The notes beneath the pieces were generated by a model. The model ran no database searches. It saw only the letters and a list, made by a program, of their open reading frames with translations, and was not told where the DNA came from. From Thunnus maccoyii (Eukaryota > Chordata > Actinopteri > Scombriformes > Scombridae), in contig NC_056540.1 of assembly GCF_910596095.1 (NCBI RefSeq), forward strand, positions 20,050,501 to 20,114,500: a stretch of DNA of 64,000 bases, written 5' to 3'. This document shows positions 1-12,594 of this stretch, in pieces; the first letter of the stretch is position 1, and each line of letters opens with the position of its first letter. Made by a program: the position numbers and the translations under genes.

Positions 1-3000
1 GGTTACTATACTATTACATTAAATTATCCTATTGAGTCCTGTGTTTTCTAAAACTCTGAACATAGCCCTGTACCCTACATCACCTGAACTCTTCTGCAAC
101 ATTCCTCTAATATCTAGTCTCATGTGATTCCTTTGGAGTGTAATTTTAAGAGTCTGTCTCTCTTGTTGATATCTAGGACAATATAAAAAATACATGCTCC
201 TTGGTGAAGCCTTCAAAACAACGATTGAGTGAGATATATTCTCCTCTGCTAGGTCAGATTTGTTGTCATATGTATGAACAGTGGAGGGAGATGTATTCAG
301 ATCCTTTATTTTAGTCAAACTATCAATGTTGCAATATAACAATGATAGTAAATTTAATTTGGGCTTACAGTACCATTCAAAACAAAGTTGCAAGGTGCTT
401 TACATCAAGAATCAAACCTTTTAACACATCAGTTAAATAAACCAAAAGACAAATACATGTACCAATCAGTACTTAATACATAAGTACACAAAAATGGGAT
501 TTTAAAAATGTGTATGACAACTGATCAGAAAATGTACATTTTATGCATAAATAGCATATAAATTAAGTAAATATTAAAAAGGCTGAGCTGCATTCATTTG
601 GAGAATTTTTCATATAATTCTAGTTTTGTGTTTAAATGTTTTTTTTTTCTTGTGCTCTTATTCATCTTTTTAAACTAATACAAATTTGACTTCATGTACA
701 ATAGCAGAGCTGTGGTTCTACAGGAGTCCAAAATTCCTGATTTCAAAATGTGATTTGGTAGAAATTTGACAGAAATTTATTATGAGAATATTCAGTCAGG
801 TGTTTTACTGATATACATTTTGTAGCACCAGTACTTTACTAGAGTATTTTACTTAATATTGCTTTGCTGATATGGAGTATTTAGATCAGCAACATCAAAA
901 AACCCCATCTTGATGGTCACCACCGCATAAGTATAAATGTAAAGCAGCTTCAGAGATAAAAGTGGAGGAAGTTAAACTTGTGCAGTCATTCTTCATGTGT
1001 TTTTCTAGTGAATAAGAAAGGGAAGTTGCATTAAACAATTCTATTATCAGCTGACCCCTTAACCTCAGGCTCCACTTGGTAACCACACAGTTTTTTAGGG
1101 CTGAGTTGGATGTCTTTGTCACCATAGGTGGCGCAATAGTCCAACTTTTTGGTTTGATTTACTGGTAAATGGGGTGGATGAAGTGCCAGAACATCCTGCT
1201 CAAGTAGAAGTAAGTTTGCTTGTGATACAATGAAAAGTATAAAAATGTGTAGTCTGGAGTTTTACTTTGTTAGTTAGTTATTTGGTTCTTAAATTCATGT
1301 GCAATGAAATGTGTTTTTCTTTTATTCTCTAACAGATCTTTATTTAACCAAGATGAGCTCCTGACATTCAAATCTCCTTTCATGAAAGTCTTGGTGAAAA
1401 TGACGAGTACAATTATGTTATACAAAAATGTATCATGCTCGCCATATTCAGTTCAAAATGGATGTTACCTAAAACCTCCAAGTCAGCGATGCTCTGAGTG
1501 ATAAAAATACTCATATGCAAACATTGATGTAATGTCCTTTTGGGTCCATGAAAGCATAACTGCAACTATTTTGCCTTTTCAGTAGTTTAGTTGAAAGCAA
1601 TAGATTAGAGGAATTTGAATGTACAACTAAGTCAATGCAACGATAGTTCTTATTCACCCTTAATGGGACATTTTGTTGTGTCTTTGACTTAGAACTGTTG
1701 AAAATGTCATTCTTCCCTCGTTCTTAGGTTTCAAGTGGTGGTAGTTCAGTTTCTGTTATTTTCATGTCCATTTTTGTTTCTATGAAAAGTCTTATTGTCC
1801 TTGTGTCTGTATGTGCAGTTAAACAGTGAAATTGTAAACACGTTTCAGCCAAATTTGTTTTCATTTATTGTGCCATGAAGATAAGTCAAGTATGATTCAC
1901 TGTATAACTGTAATTATCAGCAAGGATTTGTTGTCGCTGTCTTGTTTCAGCACCATGTTTGTTTTCTCCTTGTCTTCACCAGCCAGGAGTGCCTCCCTCC
2001 CCTGCCGGGCTGACAACCTCAGATGCATGCGAGGAGCCCACCTTCTGTCTGCGGCTGGACCACTTGGCTCCTTCACAAAGGCTTCTGGAATAACAGAGCC
2101 GACCAGAGGAAATGACAGCCTGATCACAAGAGGTTTCCCCTCACTCCCCCTTACTTAGCTGCCTACTGGGGTGTAGAAGGGTGTTGCTGTGTGTGTGAAT
2201 GGGATACTGGCTTTCACCTCTGAAAACTCAAGACCTAATTTTGATGCAATTGAGGTAATTACTGTGATAATTAAGAAGCAAGTTCAGAGGTTATCAGTGC
2301 TCTCTGAGATGTCACTGGAGTTGTAGCTCATACAAGCTACTCAGGCGGTCAGGTGACTATTTTAAAGTTCAGGGGACTTTTAATCAGCAGATCAATAAAA
2401 TTTTGAGAGTCATAATGACAGATTTGTGAGAGGAGATTACTTCATAAATGTGCTCCAACTGGAGAATGTCAAAGGAATAAATTTTTTCTTCCCCAGAGCA
2501 ATAGAAGCTTTGAAAATGCTTTGAAAATTCTTTGATCTCATTGTCACATGTGTTTGGTTTGTAATACACCAGATAATGGGATGGCTGTCTTTAAAGATAA
2601 GTGGTGTGATGCAGACTCATGCTGTATCTTATCAATAAATGCTTCAGCAATCAAACAGGACACCACCAAGAACCTGTTGCCACTCTGTCTTGTGGGTCTG
2701 TCCTTCCTCTGTCCCTCACATTGCCTCAGCCCACCAGTATTTGTATAGAATACAGATAGAGTACTGCCTTCTTCCTGTATGTATATCCCACTCCTGAATG
2801 AGCACTTCCTCCACAGAGCAAAGTAGTGCGGGAGCTGCCTGCATGCCTTTGTGTCTCGGGGACTAGCACGTAGCAGTAGGTGTAGGCTGGCTGAGGCATT
2901 GTCATTCTCTGGATGTCATGCGCAAGTCAACCCTTGATCTCCCACTTTGAAGTGCATTGCTGGAGGACCTGAGAGAGAACAGTCTGTGTATCCAGCGTGG

Positions 3001-6000
3001 GCTCACAGCAGTCAACAGAGGGCGCCCGATACCAGAGAGCACGCACCGAGGCCAGAAGTCGCTGTCATCCTCACAGACTGGTGCCAGGCTCACAGACTGC
3101 TGCAATAAAATTCTCACCTCATTATCTGAGACAGTCACATCACAGGCTTGTGTTGGCAGGGGAGGGGGAAAGAGAAGAAAGGGTGGGGGGAGGAAAGGGG
3201 AACCGGCATGGGTGGGTGACACCAAGAGACTGTCTGTATGTGAGTGTGTCTTTTTTTTCTTTTTTTTAAGGGTGGGGGTTGTATTGGTGAGAAAAATCAG
3301 GCATAAGTACAATTCACTGTGGCACCATGTTCACACCTCCACCAACAAGGCTCAGGCTGAAACTGCTGCACTCCCCGGCTCACTTAACAGGAATGGGAGA
3401 CTTGTTATGCATAGGAGCCTAATTTTGGATTAATGGTTTCTGTGATGGGTTAAACTGTGAAAGGTTGTCAGTGTTTCTTAGGAATAGTTAACATCATTAC
3501 CGGGAAGAGTCTTTATTACTACATTCAAACCGCTGTTATTTCAGCCCTGCAGACCAATAAATGTGTTTAAATAATATATATAGTGTAAAATTGGCAAGAA
3601 ATGTGTAGCCTTAAGGAGTTAATTTGTTTAATAATTGATTAAAGTGAAGATCCATAAATTATTATGTTCATGTGGGATTAATTTTACTGCATTTGCTGTA
3701 ACATTTTTCAATGGAGTTCTGCATTCTGGTGTTGCCGTTGGGATTTTAACATCTGTGAGTGTGTCAGTGCGAATCAAATGTGATTTTTTTTTTTTTTTTT
3801 AAATTAAATTTGGAATTTGTGCAAAAATGACTTGTTTTTTGTGATTTGTACTTTCCTTGTAAAAAGCTAACAAGGAATGATGCATTACCTATTTAGCCAG
3901 GATGTAGATGACCAGGAGGCCTATTGTCTGTGAGGATGCAGAGGAGAACTTCTGGCAGCTGGTGTCCCCTTATCTTCCCATGTACGGCCAATAAATCAAT
4001 ATCAAATCTAAGGAACAGGAAGCCAGATGGCCTTCCCACAGCCCACTAGGCCAGGGCACTCTCAGGGCCTCCTTGGCTACTGTACTAGTGGTGCATGCAG
4101 CTATCCTTTGAAGACATACACATTCAACAAGCAGCTCAATGAATGACTAAAGGGAACAAATAAGCTGTTACGACTCTGCTCAAAACAGTGTTTGTGTTTC
4201 CATCCACATCAAAGGCCCCAGTCTGTTTGATATGCAGCCCCCACACCTTGATCCATGCCATGTACAGGTAGAGGGGAGGAGCAGTCAATTGAGAAGAGAG
4301 AGGGTCATGTGGTTGCCTCTCTCAGCCCTGGCTCGAGGGTAGTTGACCCAGACGAAGGGTCTGGTGGTGTCTCTTGTTCCCCAGGGAGCTATTGCTCCTT
4401 ACAACCATCACTAGACACATTATTTATTAGGTGGCCTATTGATTACATGCTTTTAAGGAATATTCAAAGGAATCTGGAGCGGTGATTACAAAAAAGCAAA
4501 CATCTTGCATTTAAATATTGTAATTAATATAATATTAACTGAAGTAAAGATTGCAAAGAGAAAGGTTTTTGACTAGTGGCTGGCTTGGAGTAAGGTCAAT
4601 AAGGTCAGTTACCTAAATACATCCCGCCAGACTCATCTTGATTTCTGTGTAGGCCAGGGGTCAGGTTAAACAGTAGTTTGATTGAATGGCTGTTCACAGG
4701 CCAGTGTGAAATGCCAGCTCTATTGCAATGTGGGAGCGGGAAGGAGGGGGTTTCTCTGGCCTTTGTGTGGCCCACGGTCTTAGAGGTCTTAGAGCATGGA
4801 CCCATTGTTAGAGGCTGACCAGCCAGCCCCTCAGACTCTCCTTTGCCCTGCTTTGTCTCGAGCAGCGTGACCATTTCCTTCATCCAGGTCAGGGCAGGGT
4901 CGTGACTTTGGACACCAGTCTTCCCTGTCTGTCTGCCCGGCTTGCATACTCATAGATTCATGTAACACTGAGACAGATGCACTGTTGTCACATGTCAGGG
5001 TTAAAAAAACGGAGCTGAGCTGAAGCAGTTTCGAACCATTTTGAATTAAGAGGATGACAGCAAAAAGATCAGGTGTAATCCTGACTCAAATATATGTGAG
5101 CATGAGACTGAAGTGTGCCGGTCAACATAAAAAAATAAATTGAGACTGACTGATCACTTAAATTGACCTGCAATGAATTAGTCAGAATACATTTATGATC
5201 AATATAATTTGTATGGTGAGAGATGTCTCACTTGTGCCTTTTGCGAGTGTGTAAAACGCAGTACCACATACAAGGAGCTGAGATAACCTCTTTACTGCCC
5301 TGAAGTGTCCGAGTTATGCAACAGAGGAGGTTTAGAAAAGTGGACAGCACCCTCCTTCTGTCCTGAGGCTGGACCTGTCTTATCATGGCCTGGCCATCAT
5401 AGTGATAAGAAGAGGAAAGGCCAAAGGGCCATAAGGAACAGTGTGCATGGTTCAGGTCAACAGTGTGAGGAGGCTGGACTCAAAGGGGAGGGAAGGCGGA
5501 CAAGAATATTATCTGATAAGAATCACCAAGGTCTTTTGATCTCCGAAGGGCTGGTCCTGGGCTACAGGGTGTCATGCTGGGAGGACGAGCAAAACGACAC
5601 GGCAGGTACAAACAAGCAAGCCCCTTGAAGATCATCTGGGGCTAAGCATATTTACACAGGGAAGACTGGAAAGACTCTTCTGATGCACACACAAACAAGC
5701 TTGTTGTCCTCAGGATTTCACACTAGAGTATCATCCGTAACATGTTTGGCTATCACTTTTTTCTTATCATTTTTTTTTTTTTTTTGATCAGTCAATTCCT
5801 ATAATCAAATAACACAAAACCGTCTTATGGTGCACAGGATCATGGCCAATGTGAGCCATACTCAGGCAATAAATTCAAAATCCACAAATGATTACGAGCC
5901 CACTGAAGAGACGCTTGAATGTTACAGTGTGGTCTGGTGGGTTTCGTCTCATAAGTTAAAAGCCATCATGTGGAGGCCAGACAGGACCTGGGGCTGCAGT

Positions 6001-7784
6001 GCAAGCTGTGGCCTGAACCAAATGCCTCGCTGTCTCGCCCAGGGCAAGATGGAGGGATTTTTTTGCCTGGAGTGGCCAGAGGGAGGGGGGGGGGGGGGGG
6101 GGGGGGGGGGTTGTCGGCAAGCTGCTGCAGAGTTAAAAGTGTCCTTGGTTTCCCCTTAGCAACAGTTAACCAAAACAGCAGATAGTCGCTGCACTTGTGT
6201 CTACAGCCTCTCTCCCTTCTACAAAACAAACCCCACTGAGGTTGAAAGTTAAAGGACAAGTCTGCTGAAATTTTTTTTCATTGTCAACGAATCCCACAAA
6301 AAGGACAAAACCAATAATGAATGAATCTTACTATAACAAGTATATCCAAAACCTGATATCGTTTATTCCTCTGTGCCATAGACCTTCACTGTCAATGAGC
6401 CACATGCGTTGCACTGGGTGACATGTTCACTTCAGTTTATTTTGATTTGAATCCCTCATGCAGGCAACATCTTGTTGCCGTAAAAACTCAGTAGTGCACC
6501 AAATGTGTATGAGTCTACCGCTGAAAATAGTTCCCAACGGATACATGTTTTACTCTTTTTTTAAAGTAATGTTTGCTAAAAACTACAGCCCAGTTGTTCT
6601 AGGAAATTATTTAGCCTTTTTAAAAAAATGAAACTATATATTCATCACCGGTTTTAAAAGGTTTATGTCTTCAGTAGGAATGAACAGGCTTGAGGCTGAG
6701 AGCCACAGTGGGAAAATATTGAGAAATGGTCTGTTGGTTTTAGTCTCTTTTAATCAGATAATGCCAAAACAAACCTACCAAGATCAGTATTTTCACACGT
6801 TTTTTTTTCCCCCTTTGTGTGAGCCAACTGGAGAGGTATCACTCTTTATCTAGACATACTGCACCCATCTCAAAATAAGGATTATGATTCTTTTATGATA
6901 ATTTAAGAAAAAACAAAAAAACGCCTTAGTTCACATCAGGCCAAGACACAATGCGAACAAAGTATCAGCAACCTGTTACATCCACGCTCCAATTAAAAGA
7001 ATTAAGATGTAGGGGGCTTTCATTATCAGCTCTCTCTGAAGGACATCAAAGGCCCCGGTGGAGTGAGAGTGCAGCTGCCCTGACGGTGTGAGTTTCTCTT
7101 CTCTCACTCCAGAGGAACTTGTTTGTGTTGAGGATGTTTACTGATCCCAGGAAAGACAAACAGCCCTCTTTTTTTTTGTTTGTAGGTACCACAGCTCAAA
7201 CAGAGAGCTGTAGGCCTTTTCTGTGTGAGCGAGACAGAGCATCATGATGTGTTGTATTGTTAGGTTGGTGTTCATTTTGTCTCTCTGTCTTTTCAGGTTT
7301 CCCATCAGGCGCTGATCAGATTCGATGCTGTGGAATACAATTTGGCAAAAAAAAGGCAGTCACAAATACACACCTGATGTCTACAAAATATAATCTGAAT
7401 ATAGTCATTAGAGTTTCCATTGATTATATAATTAATGATTATTTTAAATTCTACTGCTAATAATAATTCCACTGTGATGTTAAGCAACAGAAAACAACCA
7501 ATATACTTACATTTATGTGTCCAACAATTTCTAAGCAACTTCAAGTAACTCAGTTTTAATACCTCATCTGAACACATGGTGTCAGTCTTTCTCATTTATG
7601 CTGTTAGTGTTGGGAGGAAGCCCTCAAACTTCCCTCCAACTGTTTGTAAACTCACAGCACATTTACCACACACCATCACGCTGACAAGTTGTTGTAAACA
7701 GTGATTTTAGTATAATACATCTAATTCTGACAGCCAAAAGTGTCACCGTGACATACAAGCACTTCATGTGATTTATTTAGAGAT
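1..7784. other. gene-free stretch upstream of lnx
   Basis: No exon could be matched to a known family on either strand. Open frames here (up to about 158 codons near 2957-3433) are low-complexity or lack family features. A few stretches are less AT-rich and look non-random (about 4430-4560 and 6960-7090) and could be conserved non-coding DNA. T-runs lie at 3785-3801 and near 5770-5785. Confidence 0.5.
6085..6110 (+). repeat. 26-base G homopolymer
   Basis: Uninterrupted run of 26 G, preceded by GGGA. It can form quadruplexes and is prone to length error in sequencing. It makes poly-Gly or poly-Pro in shadow reading frames. Confidence 0.95.
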
Positions 7785-7792
7785 GTTGAAAG

Positions 7793-8148
7793 TAGAGCTG
7801 CAATGATTAATCAATTAATCGATTTAGTCGATCAACAGAAAATGATTCGCCAAATATTTTGATAGTTGATTTATCGTTTTTATGAAAAAAAGCTCAAATT
7901 CCCTGCAGCTTCTTAATGAGAATATTTTCTGGTTTCTTTAGTCGTCTATGATAGTAAACTGAATATCTCTGGATTGTGGACTGTTGGCTGGGACAAAAGA
8001 AGAAACGGTGATTGACATTTTTCACCATTTTCTAACATTTTATAGACCAAATGATTTATTGATTAATCAAAAACAACACAAAACAGAAACAAAACAAAAA
8101 AATCAACAGATAAATCAATGATGAAAATAATCGTTAGTTGCAGCCCTA
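7793..8148. mobile_element. hAT-type MITE with perfect 8-bp target duplication
   Basis: The left end TAGAGCTGCAATGATTAATC and the reverse complement of the right end (TAGGGCTGCAACTAACGATT) form imperfect terminal inverted repeats. GTTGAAAG flanks it on both sides (7785-7792 and 8149-8156), an 8-bp duplication as left by hAT transposases. 356 bp with no coding capacity. Confidence 0.85.
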
Positions 8149-8270
8149 GTTGAAAGTTTTACAGTCATTTTTTTCTATAACTGGTTTAAAATGGTTGGAT
8201 GAGAAGGATAAGAATTATATATATTATGCCAAAGTTTTCCTTAACTAAATCAAGGGTTTAAGGATAAAAA

Positions 8271-8356
8271 GTGTTGTATGTTGTACAGACTGAAAAACCC
8301 TTCAAGGCAAATTTAGGATTTTGTGCTATTTAAATAAAATTGACTTGACTTGTCAT
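8271..8356 (+). repeat. 3' fragment of interspersed family A
   Basis: It shares the tail 'GTACAGA...AAGGCAAATTTAGGATTT...AAATAAAATTGACTTGACTTG' with copies at 9853-10072, 49790-49937 and 50770-50993. The short tandem tail suggests a retroposon end. Confidence 0.7.
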
Positions 8357-9065
8357 CTCATGTTTTTAATCTTTTCAAACTTATTTTGTTGTAGAAATAC
8401 ATTTTTATTTGGGTAATTGTTCGATTTATGACGGCTAATGAATACGTCCACTACCTTTTTATTTAGGCTATAGACAAGGCAAGAAAGTGTCACTTTTTAA
8501 AAGAAATGATGACACAATTAGATATCACAATTAACCCTATAATTCAGCCAATACTGAGAGAAAAAAAAAGACATAGCCGCGCTTCCTGGCTGTCTTATGA
8601 AATATAGACCAATTGACATCTGTATTGCCACCATGGAGTGTCTCATCTCTGAGCTTGTATCAGCAAATGTCACTCTGTATTGAGGTTTTCTACCACAGCT
8701 ATAAATCGTGGGGGAAACAGGCTTTCACAGAGAGGTTTTATGGCACAGAGACTTCCCTTCCATTCTGCAGGGGGTATAGCACTTTACACCGTTCATGTGT
8801 CACAGCCCTTTTAACTGGCACAGTCCCCAAACAGTAGTATTTTTCTATTCAGCATTAACTGTTGTTTTGATAAATCATGAGTTTTGGTAGAGAGAGAAAC
8901 ACTGGCATATCTCAAAATGATCAAATCTGGAGCTTGAAATATAAACTGGTATTAAACAAAGTGTGACAAATAAACCAATTCAAATTTCCATCAGTGTTTA
9001 CTTGTGGTTTAAATGACCGTGAAGAGCAGATTATAACTCAGTCAGATGAACACTGACAACACTGA

Positions 9066-9345
9066 CAGCAGAGCTGCAACTAACGATTATTTTCATTATT
9101 GATTAGACGGATGCTTCTTTAGTCAATTAGTCATTAGTCTATAAAATGTCAGAAAAATAGTAAAAAATATTCATCACATTTTCCCAGAGCCAGAGCTGAC
9201 AGATTCAGATTGTTTATTTAGTTTAATCAACAGTCAAAAACCCCAAAAATATTCAGGTTACCGTCATACAAGACTAAGGATCAAAATTGGTGCAGATTAC
9301 TTTTCTGTTGATTTACTTATCAGTTAATCAGCTGATCATTTTAGT
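9066..9345. mobile_element. truncated copy of the TAGGGCTGCAAC hAT-type family
   Basis: It starts AGAGCTGCAACTAACGATTA and carries the inner text of the 7.8-kb element (AGAAAAATAGT, CAGTTAATCAGCTGATCATT), but lacks a clear right terminus. Confidence 0.65.
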
Positions 9346-9565
9346 GAAGGCTGAATGATCAATCGTACAAATTGAGCAACTGTACTGGGTACCAGGCTTC
9401 TAGCTTCAGGCTTATTGTGTGTAAACTGGTTTTTGCTAATTTGATTGAAAATTAGTTTGCACCACTTATTTAACTGACATGATAAAGGTCCTGAGGATAA
9501 GTCCTGCTTGACTACATAATATCGATGCCCTGTGTTGAAGAAATACAAACTGTTGTCAATGACTG

Positions 9566-9655
9566 TAGAGCTGCAACGACTAATCGATTAGTTGTCAACT
9601 TTTAAATTAATCACCAATTATTTTGACAATCGATTAATAATTCGAGTCATGTTTT
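9566..9655. mobile_element. end fragment of a GCTGCAACGACTAATCGATT element
   Basis: It opens GAGCTGCAACGACTAATCGA and has the related 'ACAATCGATTAATAATTCGA' internal text. Only one end is visible. Confidence 0.55.
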
Positions 9656-9852
9656 TAAGAAAAAAAAGTCCAAATTCTCAGATTTTTCATATGAAAACAT
9701 ACTGCATGAATACTTTTGTTGTAAAATTGCATGAATGAACATACAGCCAATGTATTTTGTCTTACATCAGTCTTTCACACAGATTTCATAGATTTGTTTG
9801 CTGTTTTTCTGTAATTTGACTTTCTTGGTCTATTCTGTACAAACATCTATTG

Positions 9853-10072
9853 CATGTCGGTCCGTCCTGGGAGAGGGATCCCTCCTCTGTTGCTCTTCCT
9901 GAGGTTTCTTCCATTTTTTCCCTGTTAAAGTTTTTTTAGGGTTTTTTTTCCTTATGTGAATCGAGAGTCTATGGAAAGAGGATGTTGTATTACTGTGCAG
10001 ATTGTAAAGCCCCCTGAACCTAATCTGTGATTTGTGGTATTAGGCTATAAAATAAAACTGACCTGACTTGAC
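9853..10072 (+). repeat. interspersed family A, longest copy
   Basis: It contains CTCTGTTGCTCTTCCTGAGG, TTTCTTCCATTTTTTCCCTG, GAGAGTCTATGGAAAGAGGA and TGTACAGATTGTAAAG-like text, and ends in GACCTGACTTGAC. The same order is seen at 49.8 and 50.8 kb. I recognise it as a repeat common in percomorph genomes; its class is not certain. Confidence 0.7.
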
Positions 10073-10695
10073 TATTTTGTGAATGGAATGTCATATGCAG
10101 AACAAAATGTAGTACTATACTTCCATATAAATACCTCAGTGGTAGGCAAATAGTGGCCCAACAAAAATATTTAGCCCCCTAATGAAGGCTGAAGTTTATA
10201 GATGACATCAAATCTCTTACATGACTCTTAATAAATCTACAGTAGATAACGATGTAAACACACAGCTTATGTAAAACCCAATGAATAGAGAGGTACATAA
10301 CTTAATTTGTCCCATCTGACCAGAACAGATTTGTGTCAGTAACAGAACTTCAGCTTCAACCATAACATATGCCCTCAGATACAACCCTAAAACTGGTTTA
10401 TACAAACAAAAGCGTATCAAAAACGTGTTTTCACTGTGCCTGTACAACATCGACCCCCAAATAAACTGAAAGAATCTGGCCCATGGTTGGGCCAGACATA
10501 CATATGACCCCTGACCCTTGACATACATATACTTAAGTATAGCCTATAGGACTATGATATCAGTGAAACACTGTGTTAATATAGATTTGAAAAATACATT
10601 TGAAAGACTGTGATTCTTCTTTAATATGAGCAGCCTTTTCTTGTTTTAATTCTCTTTCCCAAAGCTCCTTGCTGAATAATATAGCAAGAAATTAG

Positions 10696-11573
10696 CAGTG
10701 TAAAGTAACTAAGTCAATTTACTAAAGTACTGTACTTAAGTTCAATTTTGAGGTACTTAACTTTACTTGAGTATCTCCATTTTATGTTACTTTATACTTC
10801 CACTCCAATATCTTACTTTCTTCTCCACTACATTTATTTGACAGCTTTAGTTACTTTTCAAATGGAGATTTGACACAATGGATAATATAACAAGCTTTTA
10901 AAATACAGCACATTGTTAAAGATGAAACCAGTGGTTCCCAACCTTTTTCACTTTTGACATCTTACAAAAAGCAGTGTGTAGTCTGGGTCACATTTCAGAT
11001 GTCTGAGTTGTTAACAGCTCCACCAAATAGTGATTTTTCCCTCTAAACTTCTCACATGGTTTCATTTCAATACATGTTCAAATGATCCAATATTTCACCA
11101 AAATCAAAGATTAGAGAACAAGTCCAAAAACTGAAAATAAATTTGTGTGACAGAATTTTGTTTTTTCTTCTTTCCTCTCCCATTAATCATCTCACGACCC
11201 CTCAGATTTATCTAGTGACCCTTTGGAGGGGCCCGACCCCTAGGTTGGGAATCACTGGACTAAACTAGCTAACTTTATATAAAGTAGTTGAAACTAGCTC
11301 CACTTCCAGCAGCTACAACAGTAACATGCTGCTCTAACACTGATGCCTCAGTATTAATAATCTAATGATGTCATATATAATAATATATCAATCAGAGGGA
11401 CCAAACCACTACTTTTACTGCAATACTTTAACTACATCAAGCTGATAATACTTGTATATTTAAGTAGGATTTTTCATGCAGGACTTTTACTTGTAATGGA
11501 GTATTTTTACATTGCTCTATTGGTACTTTTATTTATTATTAACTAAATGATCTGATTACTTCCTCCACCACTG
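10696..11573. mobile_element. CAGTG...CACTG element of the TACTTAAGTACAATTTTGAG family, with a nested insertion
   Basis: The left end CAGTGTAAAGTAACTAAG and the right end (reverse complement CAGTGGTGGAGGAAGTAATC) are imperfect inverted termini. The inside holds the typical 'ACTTGAGTATCTCCATTTTA' and 'ACTCCACTACATTTATTTGA' segments. It is interrupted by another element at 10929-11257. I see no clear flanking duplication. Confidence 0.7.
10929..11257. mobile_element. nested hAT-type element, CAGTGGTTCCCAACC termini
   Basis: It starts CAGTGGTTCCCAACCTTTTT and ends CCTAGGTTGGGAATCACTG. Flanks GATGAAAC (10921-10928) and GACTAAAC (11258-11265) match at 6 of 8 positions, a diverged 8-bp duplication. 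329 bp, non-coding, inserted in the older element around it. Confidence 0.75.
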
Positions 11574-11889
11574 CCTTTGAACTAAATACAAAACAGAAAC
11601 TGGGATAAGTTGCTGTTTCAACCGACTATTCGTTATATTAGATAGCTGTTATTTTATTGCATGATTATTCTGTAGCTAATAAGTGACTGATAAGGACAGC
11701 ACTACTTTTACAGCTACATAACACAGCAGTGCAGTGTGTACACCTGCCTGGACTCCTTCCTGTGCTGAACCTGAACGTCTCCTGGCTTTTCAGTGTGTTT
11801 GCTCGAAACTGGTGAAGTGGCCCAGCCTTCCCCCATGTAGGACGAGCTACACCTGGGACAACTAGTCGGGATAATTCACCCACAGCAAT

Positions 11890-12053
11890 GCGGTAAAAAA
11901 ATGACGACTCTCGGCGGTGTAGTTGGACGCTGGCCAGTCTCTGAGCTGTTTTAAAGTTCGTTTGTCAGTGAGTTCACAGTGATCTCTTTGTTTTAGCTAG
12001 CGATAGGTTAGCTGCTGCTGCTGCTTCCGGGGAGGGGGGGAACCTCCACACAG
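11890..12053 (+). promoter_or_regulatory. lnx2b: probable lnx promoter-proximal, non-coding first exon
   Basis: A GC-richer stretch with a CTG run and a G run ends in CACAG followed by the donor GTAAGA at 12054. It lies upstream of the ATG exon in the right orientation, with no coding potential, as expected for the untranslated first exon of LNX genes. The transcription start is not visible and the left boundary is a guess. Inference from splice signal and position only. Confidence 0.4.
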
Positions 12054-12594
12054 GTAAGACGAGTTTCAGTCTTTACTTGAGCCAATTCTCTGCCATTTAT
12101 GTAAACAAACACCAAACAAAGCTGTTTCAGGCTGTCAGGGGTGTACCGAGCTTGTGGTTAATTGTAAAAAGGAATGTATTAGAGCACACATTGAGCCGTT
12201 TGACTGAAAAAAGTGAGTTACCGTCCTCGAGGCGTGTAGCCGTTAAACGTTAGCGCTCTACGTGCTGAAGGTGAAGCCATGTTCAGGTACGAGGCTGTAT
12301 GAGCCGTCATACTGTCGCTCTCTTCACCGATAAAAGCTGAACTTTTATTACCTCCTCTGTCACTTGGATCTGCCACATTCGTGTAGCGATTAGGAGCAAA
12401 CCGACAGCAACATGGGCTGACGTGAGGAGGGGACGCACTGAGTTATTTATGGTCCTGGTGACAGCACAGACATCCAGGCAGGGCTGGAAAGTGATCACAC
12501 AATGCTTCTTCTTTTTCCTCATGTACATGTTGGTGACTTTGTGGAAATCATCACTGAATTAAAGACGTATTGGTTTGTATCTGGTTGTATTGAC

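Noticed and set aside
2902-3433. Open frames of 136 and 158 codons on both strands
   Set aside because: Overlapping on both strands with low-complexity Lys/Pro/Gly tracts; no family match, no consistent splice signals.
5827-6259. Three overlapping open frames with poly-Gly or poly-Pro
   Set aside because: They depend on the G homopolymer and have no domain or splice context.
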